The position numbers and the translations under genes were made by a program. Shown in pieces: positions 25,368-33,683 of a stretch of 64,000 bases of DNA. Position 1 is the stretch's first letter. Each line of letters begins with the position of its first letter. The notes under the pieces were generated by a model. It did no database searches. It was given only the letters and a program-made list of their open reading frames with translations, and had not been told where the DNA came from. Source of the DNA: Phenylobacterium sp. (GTDB lineage Bacteria; Pseudomonadota; Alphaproteobacteria; Caulobacterales; Caulobacteraceae); assembly GCF_030651755.1 (NCBI RefSeq), contig NZ_JAUSBZ010000152.1, forward strand, positions 1 to 64,000, in the 5' to 3' direction.

Positions 25368-26260
25368 GCCTGAAGGTCCTGCAGTTCGGCGCCACCGGCC
25401 AGCTCGCCCGGGAGATGCTTGAGCGCGCCGGTCCGGGCGTGGAGATCACCGCCCTGTCCCGCGCCCAGGTCGATCTGACCGACCCCGTGGCCGTCGCGCG
25501 CGCCATCGGCGAGGCCGGCGAGACCGACCTGGTGCTGAATGCGGCGGCCTATACCGCCGTCGACAAGGCCGAGGCCGAGCCGGACCTGGCCTATGCCGTC
25601 AACGCCTGGGCGCCCGCCGCCATGGCCCGGGCCTGTCAGGCGCGGGGCCTGCCCCTGCTGCACATCTCCACCGACATGGTGTTTTCCGGCGAAAAGGCTG
25701 GCGCCTACCTCGAAACCGACCCCCCGGCCCCGTTGCACGTCTATGGCGCCTCCAAGCTGGCCGGCGAGCAGGCGGTGCTGAACGGCTGCGACCGGGCCCT
25801 GGTGATGCGGGTCTCCTGGCTGTTCTCGGCCTATGGCCAGAACTTCCTGCAGATGATGCTGCGCCTAGGGGAGACCCAGCCGGCGCTGAAGGTGGTGGCC
25901 GACCAGCGGGCCTGCCCGACGGCCAGCGGCGACCTGGCGGCCTTCATCCTCAGCCAGGGGGAGCGCCTGGCCAAGGCGCCGGCCGGCGCCCGGGAATGGG
26001 GCCTCTTGCATGTGGTCAACGCCGGCGTCGCCAGCCGCTATGACATGGCCCAGGCGATCTTCGCCCAGACCAAGCCGGGCAACCCGCCGGCCATGGAGCC
26101 TGTGCCCACCAGCGCCTTTCCGACGCCGGCCCGCCGGGCCCTGAACGCGGTGCTGGACACGAGCCGCATGCAGGAGGTCTTCTCCCTGCAGCTGCGTCCC
26201 TGGCAGGAGGCGCTGGAGGATGTGGTGGGGGCGCTGATAGCCCAGAAGGAGACGGCGTGA
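25364..26260 (+). CDS. rfbD: dTDP-4-dehydrorhamnose reductase
   Basis: Last step of dTDP-L-rhamnose synthesis, reducing the 4-keto group with NAD(P)H. The 298-residue product has [12 protein letters not shown] (dinucleotide loop), [26 protein letters not shown] and the catalytic [14 protein letters not shown]. The ATG at 25364 overlaps the rfbB stop by four bases, and its own stop overlaps the rfbA GTG, so all three are translationally coupled. The epimerase gene rfbC, needed between RfbB and RfbD, is not in this window. Confidence 0.93.
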   Translation: MSLKVLQFGATGQLAREMLERAGPGVEITALSRAQVDLTDPVAVARAIGEAGETDLVLNAAAYTAVDKAEAEPDLAYAVNAWAPAAMARACQARGLPLLHISTDMVFSGEKAGAYLETDPPAPLHVYGASKLAGEQAVLNGCDRALVMRVSWLFSAYGQNFLQMMLRLGETQPALKVVADQRACPTASGDLAAFILSQGERLAKAPAGAREWGLLHVVNAGVASRYDMAQAIFAQTKPGNPPAMEPVPTSAFPTPARRALNAVLDTSRMQEVFSLQLRPWQEALEDVVGALIAQKETA

Positions 26261-27153
26261 GACGCGGCATCATCCTGGCGGGGGGCTCGGGCACCCGGCT
26301 GCACCCGCTGACCCTGGCGGTCTCCAAGCAGCTCCTGCCGATCTACGACAAGCCGATGATCTACTACCCCCTGTCGGTCCTGCTGCTGGCCGGGGTCCGC
26401 GAGATCCTGATCATCACCACGCCTGAGGACCAGGCGGGATTCAAGCGCCTGCTGGGCGACGGCTCCCAGCTCGGCGTACGGTTCGAATTCGTCGTCCAAC
26501 CCAAGCCCGAGGGCCTCGCCCAGGCCTATCTGCTGGGGGAAGAGTTCGTCGGCGGCGAGCCCAGCATCATGGTGCTGGGCGACAACATCTTCTTTGGCCA
26601 GAACTTCGGCCAGATGCTCCGGGCCGCCGATGAGCGGACCAATGGCGCGACGGTCTTCGGCTATCCGGTCAACGACCCCGAACGCTATGGCGTGGTTGAG
26701 CTCGGCGAGGGCGGCAAGGTGCTGGGCATCGAGGAAAAGCCCACCCGGCCCAAGTCCAACTATGCGGTGACCGGCCTCTATTTCTATGACGGCAAGGCCA
26801 GCGAATACGCCAAGACCCTGAAGCCTTCCCACCGGGGCGAGCTGGAGATCACCGCGCTGAACCAGGTCTATCTGGACGCCGGCGAACTGAATGTGGAGCT
26901 GCTGGGCCGCGGCTTCGCCTGGCTGGACACCGGCACCCATGACAGCCTGATCCAGGCCGGCGAACTGATCCGCACGCTGGAGCTGCGCCAGGGCCTGCGC
27001 ATCGGCTGTATCGAGGAAGTCGCCTATTCCAAGGGCTTCATCGACCGGGCGCAGCTGGCCGATCTGGGCCGCGCCCAGGCCAAGGGCGAATATGGCCAGT
27101 ACTTGATCCGCCTGGCCGAGGGCCTCGCCACCGGCGCCGAGCCGGCGGAGTAA
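26257..27153 (+). CDS. rfbA: Glucose-1-phosphate thymidylyltransferase
   Basis: Makes dTDP-glucose from glucose-1-phosphate and dTTP, the first committed step to dTDP-rhamnose. The 298-residue product has [20 protein letters not shown] (nucleotide-binding loop), [20 protein letters not shown] (metal-binding Asp), [18 protein letters not shown] and [11 protein letters not shown]. The start is a GTG at 26257 overlapping the rfbD stop (GTGA). It is last in the rfbBDA operon and converges on a TetR gene with only four bases between stops. Confidence 0.95.
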   Translation: MRRGIILAGGSGTRLHPLTLAVSKQLLPIYDKPMIYYPLSVLLLAGVREILIITTPEDQAGFKRLLGDGSQLGVRFEFVVQPKPEGLAQAYLLGEEFVGGEPSIMVLGDNIFFGQNFGQMLRAADERTNGATVFGYPVNDPERYGVVELGEGGKVLGIEEKPTRPKSNYAVTGLYFYDGKASEYAKTLKPSHRGELEITALNQVYLDAGELNVELLGRGFAWLDTGTHDSLIQAGELIRTLELRQGLRIGCIEEVAYSKGFIDRAQLADLGRAQAKGEYGQYLIRLAEGLATGAEPAE

Positions 27154-27157
27154 GAGC

Positions 27158-27793
27158 CTAGTCCACCCAGAGGTCCTGGGCCTCGCCCTTGCGGTTCAGG
27201 GCGCGGACCGCGCGTTTGACCACGGCGATCAGCCGTTCGCGCCGGGCGATCTCGTCATAGGTCAGCGAGCCCCGGGCCAGGCCTTCCAGCAGGAAGCGGC
27301 CGAGATCGCGGCTGGTCTGGAAGCGTGGGTCGCTGCCGGCCTGGGTCAGCGCCAGGAAGCGCTCGCCCACCTGATTGCGGTCAAAGGCGCTCTGGGCGTT
27401 GGCCAGGCGGGTGCGCAGCATGGGGTCGGTGCGGGCGGCGGCCTCCAGCTCGGCGAAGGCCACAAAGGGCGTCTCGTGCAGCAGGGACCAATAGGCGTCG
27501 ATGGCCTGCTCGGCGGAATCGACCCCCGGCGCGGTGGGGCTGGAGGCGGCCTGTTCGAACAGGCGCGCGCGCTCAACCTCGATATGCGCCACGGCGGCCT
27601 CCACCAGCTCTTCACGGCTGGAGAAGTGATAGAGCATGGCCCCGCGGGTCAGGTTGGCCGCGTCGGCGATCAGGGCGTTGGTGGCCGCATGATAGCCGAC
27701 CTCGGCGAACAGCCGCATGGCCGCGTCCAGGATGCGGGCGCGGGTCCGGCGAGACTTGGGGGTCTCCTTGGCGGGATAGGTTCGAGCGTCCAT
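27158..27793 (-). CDS. TetR-family transcriptional regulator
   Basis: A 211-residue regulator. The N-terminal helix-turn-helix covers residues about 15-62, with RARILDAAMRLFAEVGYHAA and LIADAANLTRGAMLYHFSSREEL. The C-terminal part is helical and of unknown ligand. The ATG at 27793 is chosen; a TTG eight codons upstream is also possible. It is divergent from the LpxH-like gene, with 140 bases between starts, so it may control that gene, but no palindrome was recognised in that gap. Confidence 0.88.
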   Translation of the reverse strand: MDARTYPAKETPKSRRTRARILDAAMRLFAEVGYHAATNALIADAANLTRGAMLYHFSSREELVEAAVAHIEVERARLFEQAASSPTAPGVDSAEQAIDAYWSLLHETPFVAFAELEAAARTDPMLRTRLANAQSAFDRNQVGERFLALTQAGSDPRFQTSRDLGRFLLEGLARGSLTYDEIARRERLIAVVKRAVRALNRKGEAQDLWVD

Positions 27794-27933
27794 CTGCACG
27801 GGCAAAGCTTCAATCAAAGTGCGGCCGACATATGGCGAGCCATGCTGCGGCGCCAGTGTTGCAGTGCGGTTTCATCAAAGCGACATGCAATCAGCCTACC
27901 CGACGGTCAGATATAGCCGCTTCGGAGGCGTTC

Positions 27934-28794
27934 GTGGCCGATCTGGGAATCCGACGTTATCGGACCGTCTTCGTTTCCGACGTCCACCTGGGCACCCGGG
28001 GGTGCCAGGCCGAGATGCTGCTGGACTTCATTCGGCACATCGAATGCGACACCCTGTATCTGGTCGGGGACATTGTCGACGGCTGGAAGATGAAGAGCGG
28101 CTGGTACTGGCCCCAGGCCCATAATGACGTAGTGCAGAAAATCCTGCGCCTGGCCCGCAAGGGCGTCAACGTCGTCTATATTCCCGGCAACCACGACGAC
28201 CGCATCCGCGACTTCTGCGGCATTCACTTCGGCGGGGTGGTGGTGGCCCGCGATGCGATCCACGAGGGCGCCGACGGGCGCCGTTTCCTGGTCACCCACG
28301 GCGATGAGTTCGACGGGGTCGTGCAGCACGCCAAGTGGCTGGCCTTCCTGGGCGACTATTCCTATCGGGCGCTGCTGTCGGCCAACACCCTGTTCAACCG
28401 GGTGCGGCGCCGTATGGGCTTTGGCTATTGGAGCCTGTCGGCCTTTCTGAAGACCAAGGTCAAGAACGCCCTGCACTTCATCGAGAACTTCGAGGGCGCG
28501 GTGGCCGAGGAGGCCCGGCGGCGCGGGGTCGACGGGGTGATCTGCGGCCACATCCACAAGGCGGAGATGCGCCAGATCGAGGACATCCTCTATATCAATG
28601 ACGGGGACTGGGTGGAGAGCTGCACCGCCCTGGTCGAGCATATGGACGGCCGGATGGAGATCCTGGAATGGGCCAAGCTGCGCACCTGGGAGGCCGTGCG
28701 TCAGGCGCGCACCCAGCCCGAGGCGCAGGACTCCAGCCCGCCCGCTCCGGTCGAGCCCCAGCCCCTGCCCGCGGCCGCCACGGCGGCGGCCTGA
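27934..28794 (+). CDS. UDP-2,3-diacylglucosamine diphosphatase-like metallophosphoesterase
   Basis: A 286-residue calcineurin-fold phosphoesterase of the LpxH/YbbF group. All metal-binding motifs are present: Asp16 and His18 in SDVHLG, Asp46 in GDIVDGW, Asn86-His87 in GNHDD, THGDEFDG, and ICGHIHKAE. A disordered proline- and alanine-rich tail of about 35 residues ends it. Caulobacter crescentus is known to use the unrelated LpxI for lipid A, so this LpxH-like protein may act on another phospholipid or sugar phosphate. The start is GTG at 27934 with GGAGG five bases upstream. The glycosyltransferase fusion follows within 50 bases, suggesting a joint role in envelope lipids. Confidence 0.87.
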   Translation: MADLGIRRYRTVFVSDVHLGTRGCQAEMLLDFIRHIECDTLYLVGDIVDGWKMKSGWYWPQAHNDVVQKILRLARKGVNVVYIPGNHDDRIRDFCGIHFGGVVVARDAIHEGADGRRFLVTHGDEFDGVVQHAKWLAFLGDYSYRALLSANTLFNRVRRRMGFGYWSLSAFLKTKVKNALHFIENFEGAVAEEARRRGVDGVICGHIHKAEMRQIEDILYINDGDWVESCTALVEHMDGRMEILEWAKLRTWEAVRQARTQPEAQDSSPPAPVEPQPLPAAATAAA

Positions 28795-28823
28795 TCCGAT
28801 CGGCTGATTGACACCCGGGGAGG

Positions 28824-28848
28824 CTCATGACAGTGAGACTGTCATGAG
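28824..28848. promoter_or_regulatory. Perfect palindrome (TetR-type operator) over the start of the HTH-glycosyltransferase gene
   Basis: Eleven-base perfect arms, CTCATGACAGT and ACTGTCATGAG, around GAG. The core TGACAGT(GAG)ACTGTCA is a typical TetR-family operator shape. The right arm contains the ATG at 28844 that starts the fusion protein. An autoregulatory site for the encoded HTH is the simplest reading; roadblock of transcription or occlusion of translation are both possible. Confidence 0.7.
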
Positions 28849-30313
28849 TGATGACCCCAACGCCCCAAGCGACGGCCCCCTCGACGCCCGGGACCGCCAG
28901 AAGGCCGCCACCCGGGACCAGATCCTGCGGGTCGTCGGCGCCCGGATCGAGACGGGCCCCCTGGACGAGCTGTCCTTCGCCGACATCGCCAAGGACGCCG
29001 GGGTTGGCGAGCGCACCGTCTATCGCCATTTCCCCACGCGTGAAGCCCTGCTGGGCGCCTATTTCGCCTGGGCCCAGGCCCAGGCCACCCTGCCGCTGGC
29101 CTCCCCCGGGGCGGACGCCCCCGTCCGGCCAGAGCCGAGCCCTGCGACGCCGCCGGCCCGCTCCCCGGCCCAGCGCATGTGGGAGCCCGCCGTCCCCGTG
29201 GACGACGTCCAGCGGCCCATGCGCATCCTGCTGGCCACCGACGCCTGGGAGCCGCAGGTCAACGGGGTGGTGCGGACGCTGACCCGGGTGGTGCGCGAAC
29301 TGCGCGACCTGGGCCACGAGGTCGAGGTGATCAGCCCCGACCAGTTCAAGACCCTGCCGCTGCCCACCTATCCGGAGATCAAGGTGGCCATCGGCGCCTA
29401 TGAGCCGGTGCAGGAGCGCTTCAAGGCCTTCGAACCCGAGGCCATCCACATCGCCACCGAGGGCCCCATCGGCCTGGCCGCCCGGCGCATCTGCGTGGAG
29501 TGGAAGCTGCCCTTCACCACCAGCTATCACACCCGGTTCCCGGAATATGTCTCGGCCCGTCTGCCGCTGCCGCTCTCGGTGGGCTACACCTATATGCGCT
29601 GGTTCCACCGCCCGTCCGGGCGGCTGATGGTGGCCACGCCGACCATGCGCGACGAGCTGACCCGGCATGGCTTCCGCAACATCTCGGCCTGGTCCCGCGG
29701 GGTCGACACCGAGATGTTCCGCCCCCGGGCCGAGGGCGAGCCCGACATCTTCGCCCACCTGCCCAAGCCGATCTTCCTCTATGTGGGCCGGGTGGCGGTG
29801 GAGAAGAATATCGAGGCCTTTCTAGGCCTCGACCTGCCCGGCACCAAGGTGGTGGTCGGCGACGGGCCGCAGAAGGACGAGCTGACCGAACGCTACCGCG
29901 GGGTGGTCTTCACCGGCTCGAAGTTCGGCGAGGAGCTGTCGGCCCATTTCGCCTGCGCCGACGTCTTCGTCTTCCCCTCCCTCACCGACACCTTCGGCCT
30001 GGTGATCCTGGAGGCTATGGGCTCGGGCACGCCGGTGGCGGCCTATCCGGCGCCAGGCCCCATCGACATCATCCCGGGCTCCGGCGCCGGGGTGCTGGCG
30101 GCCTCGGCCACCGAAGGGCTGAAGGAGGCCTGCATGGAGGCGCTGGCCCTGGACCGCAAGGCGGTTCGGGCCTTTGCGGAGACCTTCTCCTGGACCGCCT
30201 GCGCCGAGGACTTCGTGCGCAACCTGCAGCCCTATCCCGAGCCGGAAAAGACCCGCTTCTGGCGACGCCTGCGCCGGCTGGCCCGGGTGCGGCGCCGGCC
30301 GAAGACGGCCTGA
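28844..30313 (+). CDS. Fusion of a TetR-type HTH domain with a GT4 glycosyltransferase
   Basis: A single open frame of 489 residues from ATG 28844 (a TTG at 28808 would add 12). Residues about 17-72 are a TetR N-terminal DNA-binding domain (RDRQKAATRDQILRVVGARI and LSFADIAKDAGVGERTVYRH). A proline- and alanine-rich linker covers about 81-125. Residues 126 to about 470 are a complete GT-B glycosyltransferase of family 4: MRILLATDAWEPQVNGVVRT, TSYHTRFPEYV, YVGRVAVEKNIEAFL, and FPSLTDTFGLVILEAMGSGT at the donor site. It ends in a basic tail that may touch membrane. The TetR ligand-binding half is missing. An internal ATG at 29219 could start a bare transferase but has no ribosome binding site. 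It is probably co-transcribed with the LpxH-like gene. Sugar and acceptor are unknown; homologues glycosylate diacylglycerol-type lipids. Confidence 0.85.
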   Translation: MSDDPNAPSDGPLDARDRQKAATRDQILRVVGARIETGPLDELSFADIAKDAGVGERTVYRHFPTREALLGAYFAWAQAQATLPLASPGADAPVRPEPSPATPPARSPAQRMWEPAVPVDDVQRPMRILLATDAWEPQVNGVVRTLTRVVRELRDLGHEVEVISPDQFKTLPLPTYPEIKVAIGAYEPVQERFKAFEPEAIHIATEGPIGLAARRICVEWKLPFTTSYHTRFPEYVSARLPLPLSVGYTYMRWFHRPSGRLMVATPTMRDELTRHGFRNISAWSRGVDTEMFRPRAEGEPDIFAHLPKPIFLYVGRVAVEKNIEAFLGLDLPGTKVVVGDGPQKDELTERYRGVVFTGSKFGEELSAHFACADVFVFPSLTDTFGLVILEAMGSGTPVAAYPAPGPIDIIPGSGAGVLAASATEGLKEACMEALALDRKAVRAFAETFSWTACAEDFVRNLQPYPEPEKTRFWRRLRRLARVRRRPKTA

Positions 30314-30319
30314 AGTCTC

Positions 30320-30445
30320 CAAAACGAAGGACACGAAGGACACCCAGATAGCCAAGGACACGAAGGGGGCGGCGGCCCCGCCTTTGTGTCCTTCGCGCGC
30401 CTTTGTGTTCTTTGTGTCGCCTCTTGAGAGCGCCTGCGGCGCGTA
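30320..30445. repeat. GACACGAAGG hairpin repeat, copy 3
   Basis: Begins right after the glycosyltransferase stop. Left units AACGAAGGACACGAAGGACAC and AAGGACACGAAGG face right units CCTTTGTGTCCTT and CCTTTGTGTTCTTTGTGTC. The tail CTCTTGAGAGCGCCTGCGGCGC matches the tails of copies 4 and 7. The rest of the gap up to 30533 should hold the promoter of the DUF885 gene; no clear boxes were found. Confidence 0.82.
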
Positions 30446-30533
30446 GGGCGCCCGCCAGCGCACGCTTGCCCGTGGTGCGGCCCTGGCCGAAAGTGCCGCC
30501 GCGCCCGGATCGGCGCGTCTTGGGATCACCGTC

Positions 30534-32321
30534 ATGCCTCTCCTGCTCGACCGCCGCATGCTGATGGCCTTCGGGGCCGCCGCGGCCCTGCCCTTCTCGG
30601 CCGCCCGCGCCCAGCCGACCCCGGCTGCGAGCCCGGCCGATCAGGCCTTCGACGTCCTGGCCGCGGCCTGGCTGGAGACCAATCTACGGCTCAGCCCGAT
30701 CACCGCCACCCAGTGGGGGGATCACCGCTATGATGGCCGCCTCGATGATCTGAGCCTGGCCGGCTGGGCGTCCCGCCGCGACAGCGCCGCAGCCTTTCTT
30801 GAGCGCCTCAGCGCCATCGCGCCGGCCGAGCTCAGCCGTGAGCGACAGGTGGACGCCGCCATCCTGCGCAACAGCCTGGCCGGGGAGGTCTGGACCCACG
30901 ACACCCTGCAGGCGCACCGGTGGGACCCGCTGATCTACCAGTCGTCGGTGGGCTCGGCCCTCTATGGCCTCATCGCCCGGGACTTCGCCCCCCTGCCGCA
31001 ACGCCTGACCTCGGCCACCGCGCGGATGAACGGCTTTCCCAACCTTCTAACGCAGGTGCGCGCCAGTCTCGATCCGGCCCGCACGCCCAGGATCCACGCC
31101 GAGACGGTCTCTGGCCAAAACGCCGGGCTGGTGAGCCTGATCGACCTGCTGCTGGCCGAGGCCGGCGCCCTGGAGGGCGAGGCCCACGCTGAACTTGAGG
31201 CCGCCGCCGCTATCGCCAAGGCCGCCATCGCCGAGCACCAGGCCTGGATCGATGGGGTCCTGGTTCCCCAGGCGCAGGGCGAATGGCGCCTGGGCGCCGA
31301 CCTCTATGACGCCAAGCTGGCCTTCGCCCTCGACAGCCCCTTAAGCCGCGCCGAGATCAAGGCCGCCGCCGAGCAGGCGCTCGCCCAGGTGCGGGCCGAG
31401 ATGTACGACATCGCCCGCCAGGTTCTGGTCCGCAGAGACGCCCCGCCCACCCCGGCCCAGCCGACGCCTGAACAGGAACAGACGGCCATCGCCGCGGCGC
31501 TTGAGCTGGTCTATGCCGACCGGGCCACGCCGGAGACCCTGATCGAGACCGCCCAGGTCAAGCTGGACGCCGCCATCGCCTTTGTCGCCGCCAACCCCAT
31601 CGTCACCCCGCCCACCGAACCGGTGGAGCTGGTCCTGACCCCGGAATTCCAGCGGGGCGTGGCCGTGGCCTATTGCGATCCGCCCGGCCCGCTGGATCGG
31701 GAGCTGCCCACCTTCTACAAGCTCTCGCCGATCCCCGAGGACTGGACGCCGGAGCAGGCTGAGTCTTTCCTGCGGGAATACAACAACTGGACCCTGGAGG
31801 GCCTGACCGTCCACGAGGGCACGCCCGGCCACTACCTGCAGCTGGCCATCTCCAACCGTCATCCTTCGGTGCTGCGCTCGGTCCTGTGGTCGGGGAGCTT
31901 TGTCGAGGGCTGGGCCTGCTACGCCCAGGACGTGATGGTCGAGGCCGGCCACCGGGACGGCCATCCGCTCTACCGGCTGGCCAACCTCAAATTCCTGCTG
32001 CGGGTGATCACCAACGCCATCCTCGACATCGGCGTCCATGTGGAGGGCTGGGACGAGGCCCGCGCCATGCATCTGATGACCCACGACGCCTTCCAGCAGG
32101 AGCGCGAGGCGGCCGGCAAGTGGACCCGCGCCCGGGTCTCCTCAGCCCAGCTGCCCACCTATTTCGTCGGCTGGCGGGAACACTGGTCCCTGCGCCGGGA
32201 GGCCGAAGCCAGGGCCGGCGACGCCTTCGACATGAAGGCCTATCACGATGAACTGCTCAGCCATGGCTCCCCGCCGGTGCGGGTCTCCCGCCAGCTGATG
32301 TTCGACCTGCCGGTGGGGTGA
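30534..32321 (+). CDS. DUF885 family protein, probable exported metallopeptidase
   Basis: A 595-residue protein of the DUF885 family, common in Caulobacterales. The N-terminus LLDRRMLMAFGAAAALPFSAARA looks like a Tat or Sec signal (twin arginine at residues 7-8), with cleavage near residue 24. DUF885 starts at about 36 (DVLAAAWLETNLRLSPITAT). Its hallmark VHEGTPGHYLQLAISN (near residue 425) has the HExxPGH pattern proposed to bind zinc, and SGSFVEGWACYAQDVMVE supplies a further glutamate. Peptidase function is inferred from this motif; substrates are unknown. Confidence 0.87.
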   Translation: MPLLLDRRMLMAFGAAAALPFSAARAQPTPAASPADQAFDVLAAAWLETNLRLSPITATQWGDHRYDGRLDDLSLAGWASRRDSAAAFLERLSAIAPAELSRERQVDAAILRNSLAGEVWTHDTLQAHRWDPLIYQSSVGSALYGLIARDFAPLPQRLTSATARMNGFPNLLTQVRASLDPARTPRIHAETVSGQNAGLVSLIDLLLAEAGALEGEAHAELEAAAAIAKAAIAEHQAWIDGVLVPQAQGEWRLGADLYDAKLAFALDSPLSRAEIKAAAEQALAQVRAEMYDIARQVLVRRDAPPTPAQPTPEQEQTAIAAALELVYADRATPETLIETAQVKLDAAIAFVAANPIVTPPTEPVELVLTPEFQRGVAVAYCDPPGPLDRELPTFYKLSPIPEDWTPEQAESFLREYNNWTLEGLTVHEGTPGHYLQLAISNRHPSVLRSVLWSGSFVEGWACYAQDVMVEAGHRDGHPLYRLANLKFLLRVITNAILDIGVHVEGWDEARAMHLMTHDAFQQEREAAGKWTRARVSSAQLPTYFVGWREHWSLRREAEARAGDAFDMKAYHDELLSHGSPPVRVSRQLMFDLPVG

Positions 32322-32328
32322 GGCCTTG

Positions 32329-32438
32329 CGTCCTTCGAGGCTCGCTTTCGCTCGCACCTCAGGATGAGGGAAGGGGGTGCGGCGTCTCGTTCCGTCCTCA
32401 TCTTGAGGCGCCCTGCGCCAGCAGGGCCTCGAAGGACG
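32329..32438. repeat. Long intergenic hairpin repeat (TCCTTCGAGGC type)
   Basis: Outer arms CGTCCTTCGAGGC (32329-32341) and GCCTCGAAGGACG (32426-32438) are perfectly complementary. Inner arms CTCAGGATGAGG (32358-32369) and CCTCATCTTGAG (32396-32407) nearly so. It starts eight bases after the DUF885 stop. Elements of this form are widespread in alphaproteobacterial intergenic regions. Confidence 0.8.
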
Positions 32439-32459
32439 AGGGCGGCCGCACAGCCCCGG

Positions 32460-32801
32460 CTAGCCCGCGTCCTGCCCCCTCAACCACCGCCTCAGCAGGT
32501 ACAGGTGCAAGGCGTGGACGGCGATATAGGCCAGGCAGACGAGGGTCAGCACGATCCGGAAGGTCAGCCGCTCGTCGGGCGCCACCCAGAGGCTGGCCAG
32601 GGCGAAGGGGGTCAGGGTGAAGGCCGCCAGCAGCGGCGTGAACGACAGGGCGATCTCGCGGGGGGCATGCCAGATCGGGCGGCCATTGAGCCCCCATTGC
32701 ATGGGCAGCTTCATCCCCGCCGGCGCCCGCCGCGCAAAGGCCAGCGACATGGCCACAAGGGCTAGGACGGTCATGCTCGATACGAAGGGCGCGCTCAACA
32801 T
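32460..32801 (-). CDS. Small membrane protein, DUF1648/SdpI-like
   Basis: A 113-residue protein with three hydrophobic segments (residues about 5-24, 48-70 and 80-103). Between the first two lies KLPMQWGLNGRPIWHAPRE, which resembles the DUF1648 motif (P-x-H/Q-x-x-x-x-G-x-P) of SdpI-type immunity and membrane proteins. Function is unknown. It is flanked by a repeat on one side and phnE on the other, both on the minus strand beyond. Confidence 0.65.
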   Translation of the reverse strand: MLSAPFVSSMTVLALVAMSLAFARRAPAGMKLPMQWGLNGRPIWHAPREIALSFTPLLAAFTLTPFALASLWVAPDERLTFRIVLTLVCLAYIAVHALHLYLLRRWLRGQDAG

Positions 32802-32848
32802 CGGGCCAGCTTGGCAGGTTTGGCCCCCGACTCAAACCAGCCTGGCCC

Positions 32849-33655
32849 CTAGATCAGCCGCGAGCGGATGGCCTGGGAGAGGATGTCGATCAGGGTCACG
32901 GCGACGACGATCACCAGGGCGATGGCCGCGACCCGGGAATAGTTGAAGCTGTTGAGGCTATCGAACAGGATCTGGCCGATGCCCCCGGCTCCGATGAGGC
33001 CCAGAATGGTGGCCGCCCGGCTGTTGGATTCGAACCGGTACAGCGCATATGAGGTCCATAAGGGGGCGACCTGCGGGACCACACCCCAGGCGATCTCCTG
33101 CAGCTTGTGGGCGCCGGTGGCCCGGACCCCTTCCACCGGGGCCTTGTCGATGGACTCCACGGCCTCGGAAAACAGCTTGCCCAGCACCCCGCCGGTGTTC
33201 AGCGCCAGGGCCATGACCCCGGCGAAGGGGCCGAGGCCCACGGCGACCACAAAGACCATGCCGATCACCAGGTCGGGCACCGAGCGCAGGATGTCCATGA
33301 GCCTGCGCACCGGCCACTGGATGGCGGCCGGCGCGATATTGCGCGCCCCCAGCAGGCCCAGGGGCACGGCGATGAACACCGCCAGCACCGTGCCCCACAT
33401 GGCCATCTGGATGGTCAGCCACATCTGGGCGATGAAGAAGGGCAGCAGGTCGAAGTCCGGGTTCATGAAGGCCCGGCCGAACTCGCGCATATTGTCCGAC
33501 CCGGAGAACAGGCGCGGGAACTTCTCGATCTCAGCCGGGCCGAAGCTGAGCGTCAGGACGATGATGATGCCGCCCCACAGCAGCACGTCGAAGATCCACT
33601 GGCCCAGCGGCCGTGCGGGCGGCTTCAGGGCGGCGCTGGTCGCGGCGTCGGTCAA
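32849..33655 (-). CDS. phnE: Phosphonate/phosphate ABC transporter permease
   Basis: A 268-residue inner-membrane permease of the PhnE family, with about six membrane segments. The ABC-contact EAA-like loop is visible as VEGVRATGAHKLQEIAWGVV, and FESNSRAATILGLIGAGGIG is the family's signature. It is third in phnC-phnD-phnE on the minus strand and would form the channel for the substrate delivered by PhnD and powered by PhnC. Confidence 0.92.
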   Translation of the reverse strand: MTDAATSAALKPPARPLGQWIFDVLLWGGIIIVLTLSFGPAEIEKFPRLFSGSDNMREFGRAFMNPDFDLLPFFIAQMWLTIQMAMWGTVLAVFIAVPLGLLGARNIAPAAIQWPVRRLMDILRSVPDLVIGMVFVVAVGLGPFAGVMALALNTGGVLGKLFSEAVESIDKAPVEGVRATGAHKLQEIAWGVVPQVAPLWTSYALYRFESNSRAATILGLIGAGGIGQILFDSLNSFNYSRVAAIALVIVVAVTLIDILSQAIRSRLI

Positions 33656-33683
33656 GGGCGTCTGGCTCTTTGAGGGTCTGACG

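Noticed and set aside
27325-27933. Extension of the LpxH-like frame upstream over the TetR gene
   Set aside because: The upstream part is antisense to a clear TetR gene, and GTG 27934 has GGAGG at the right distance.
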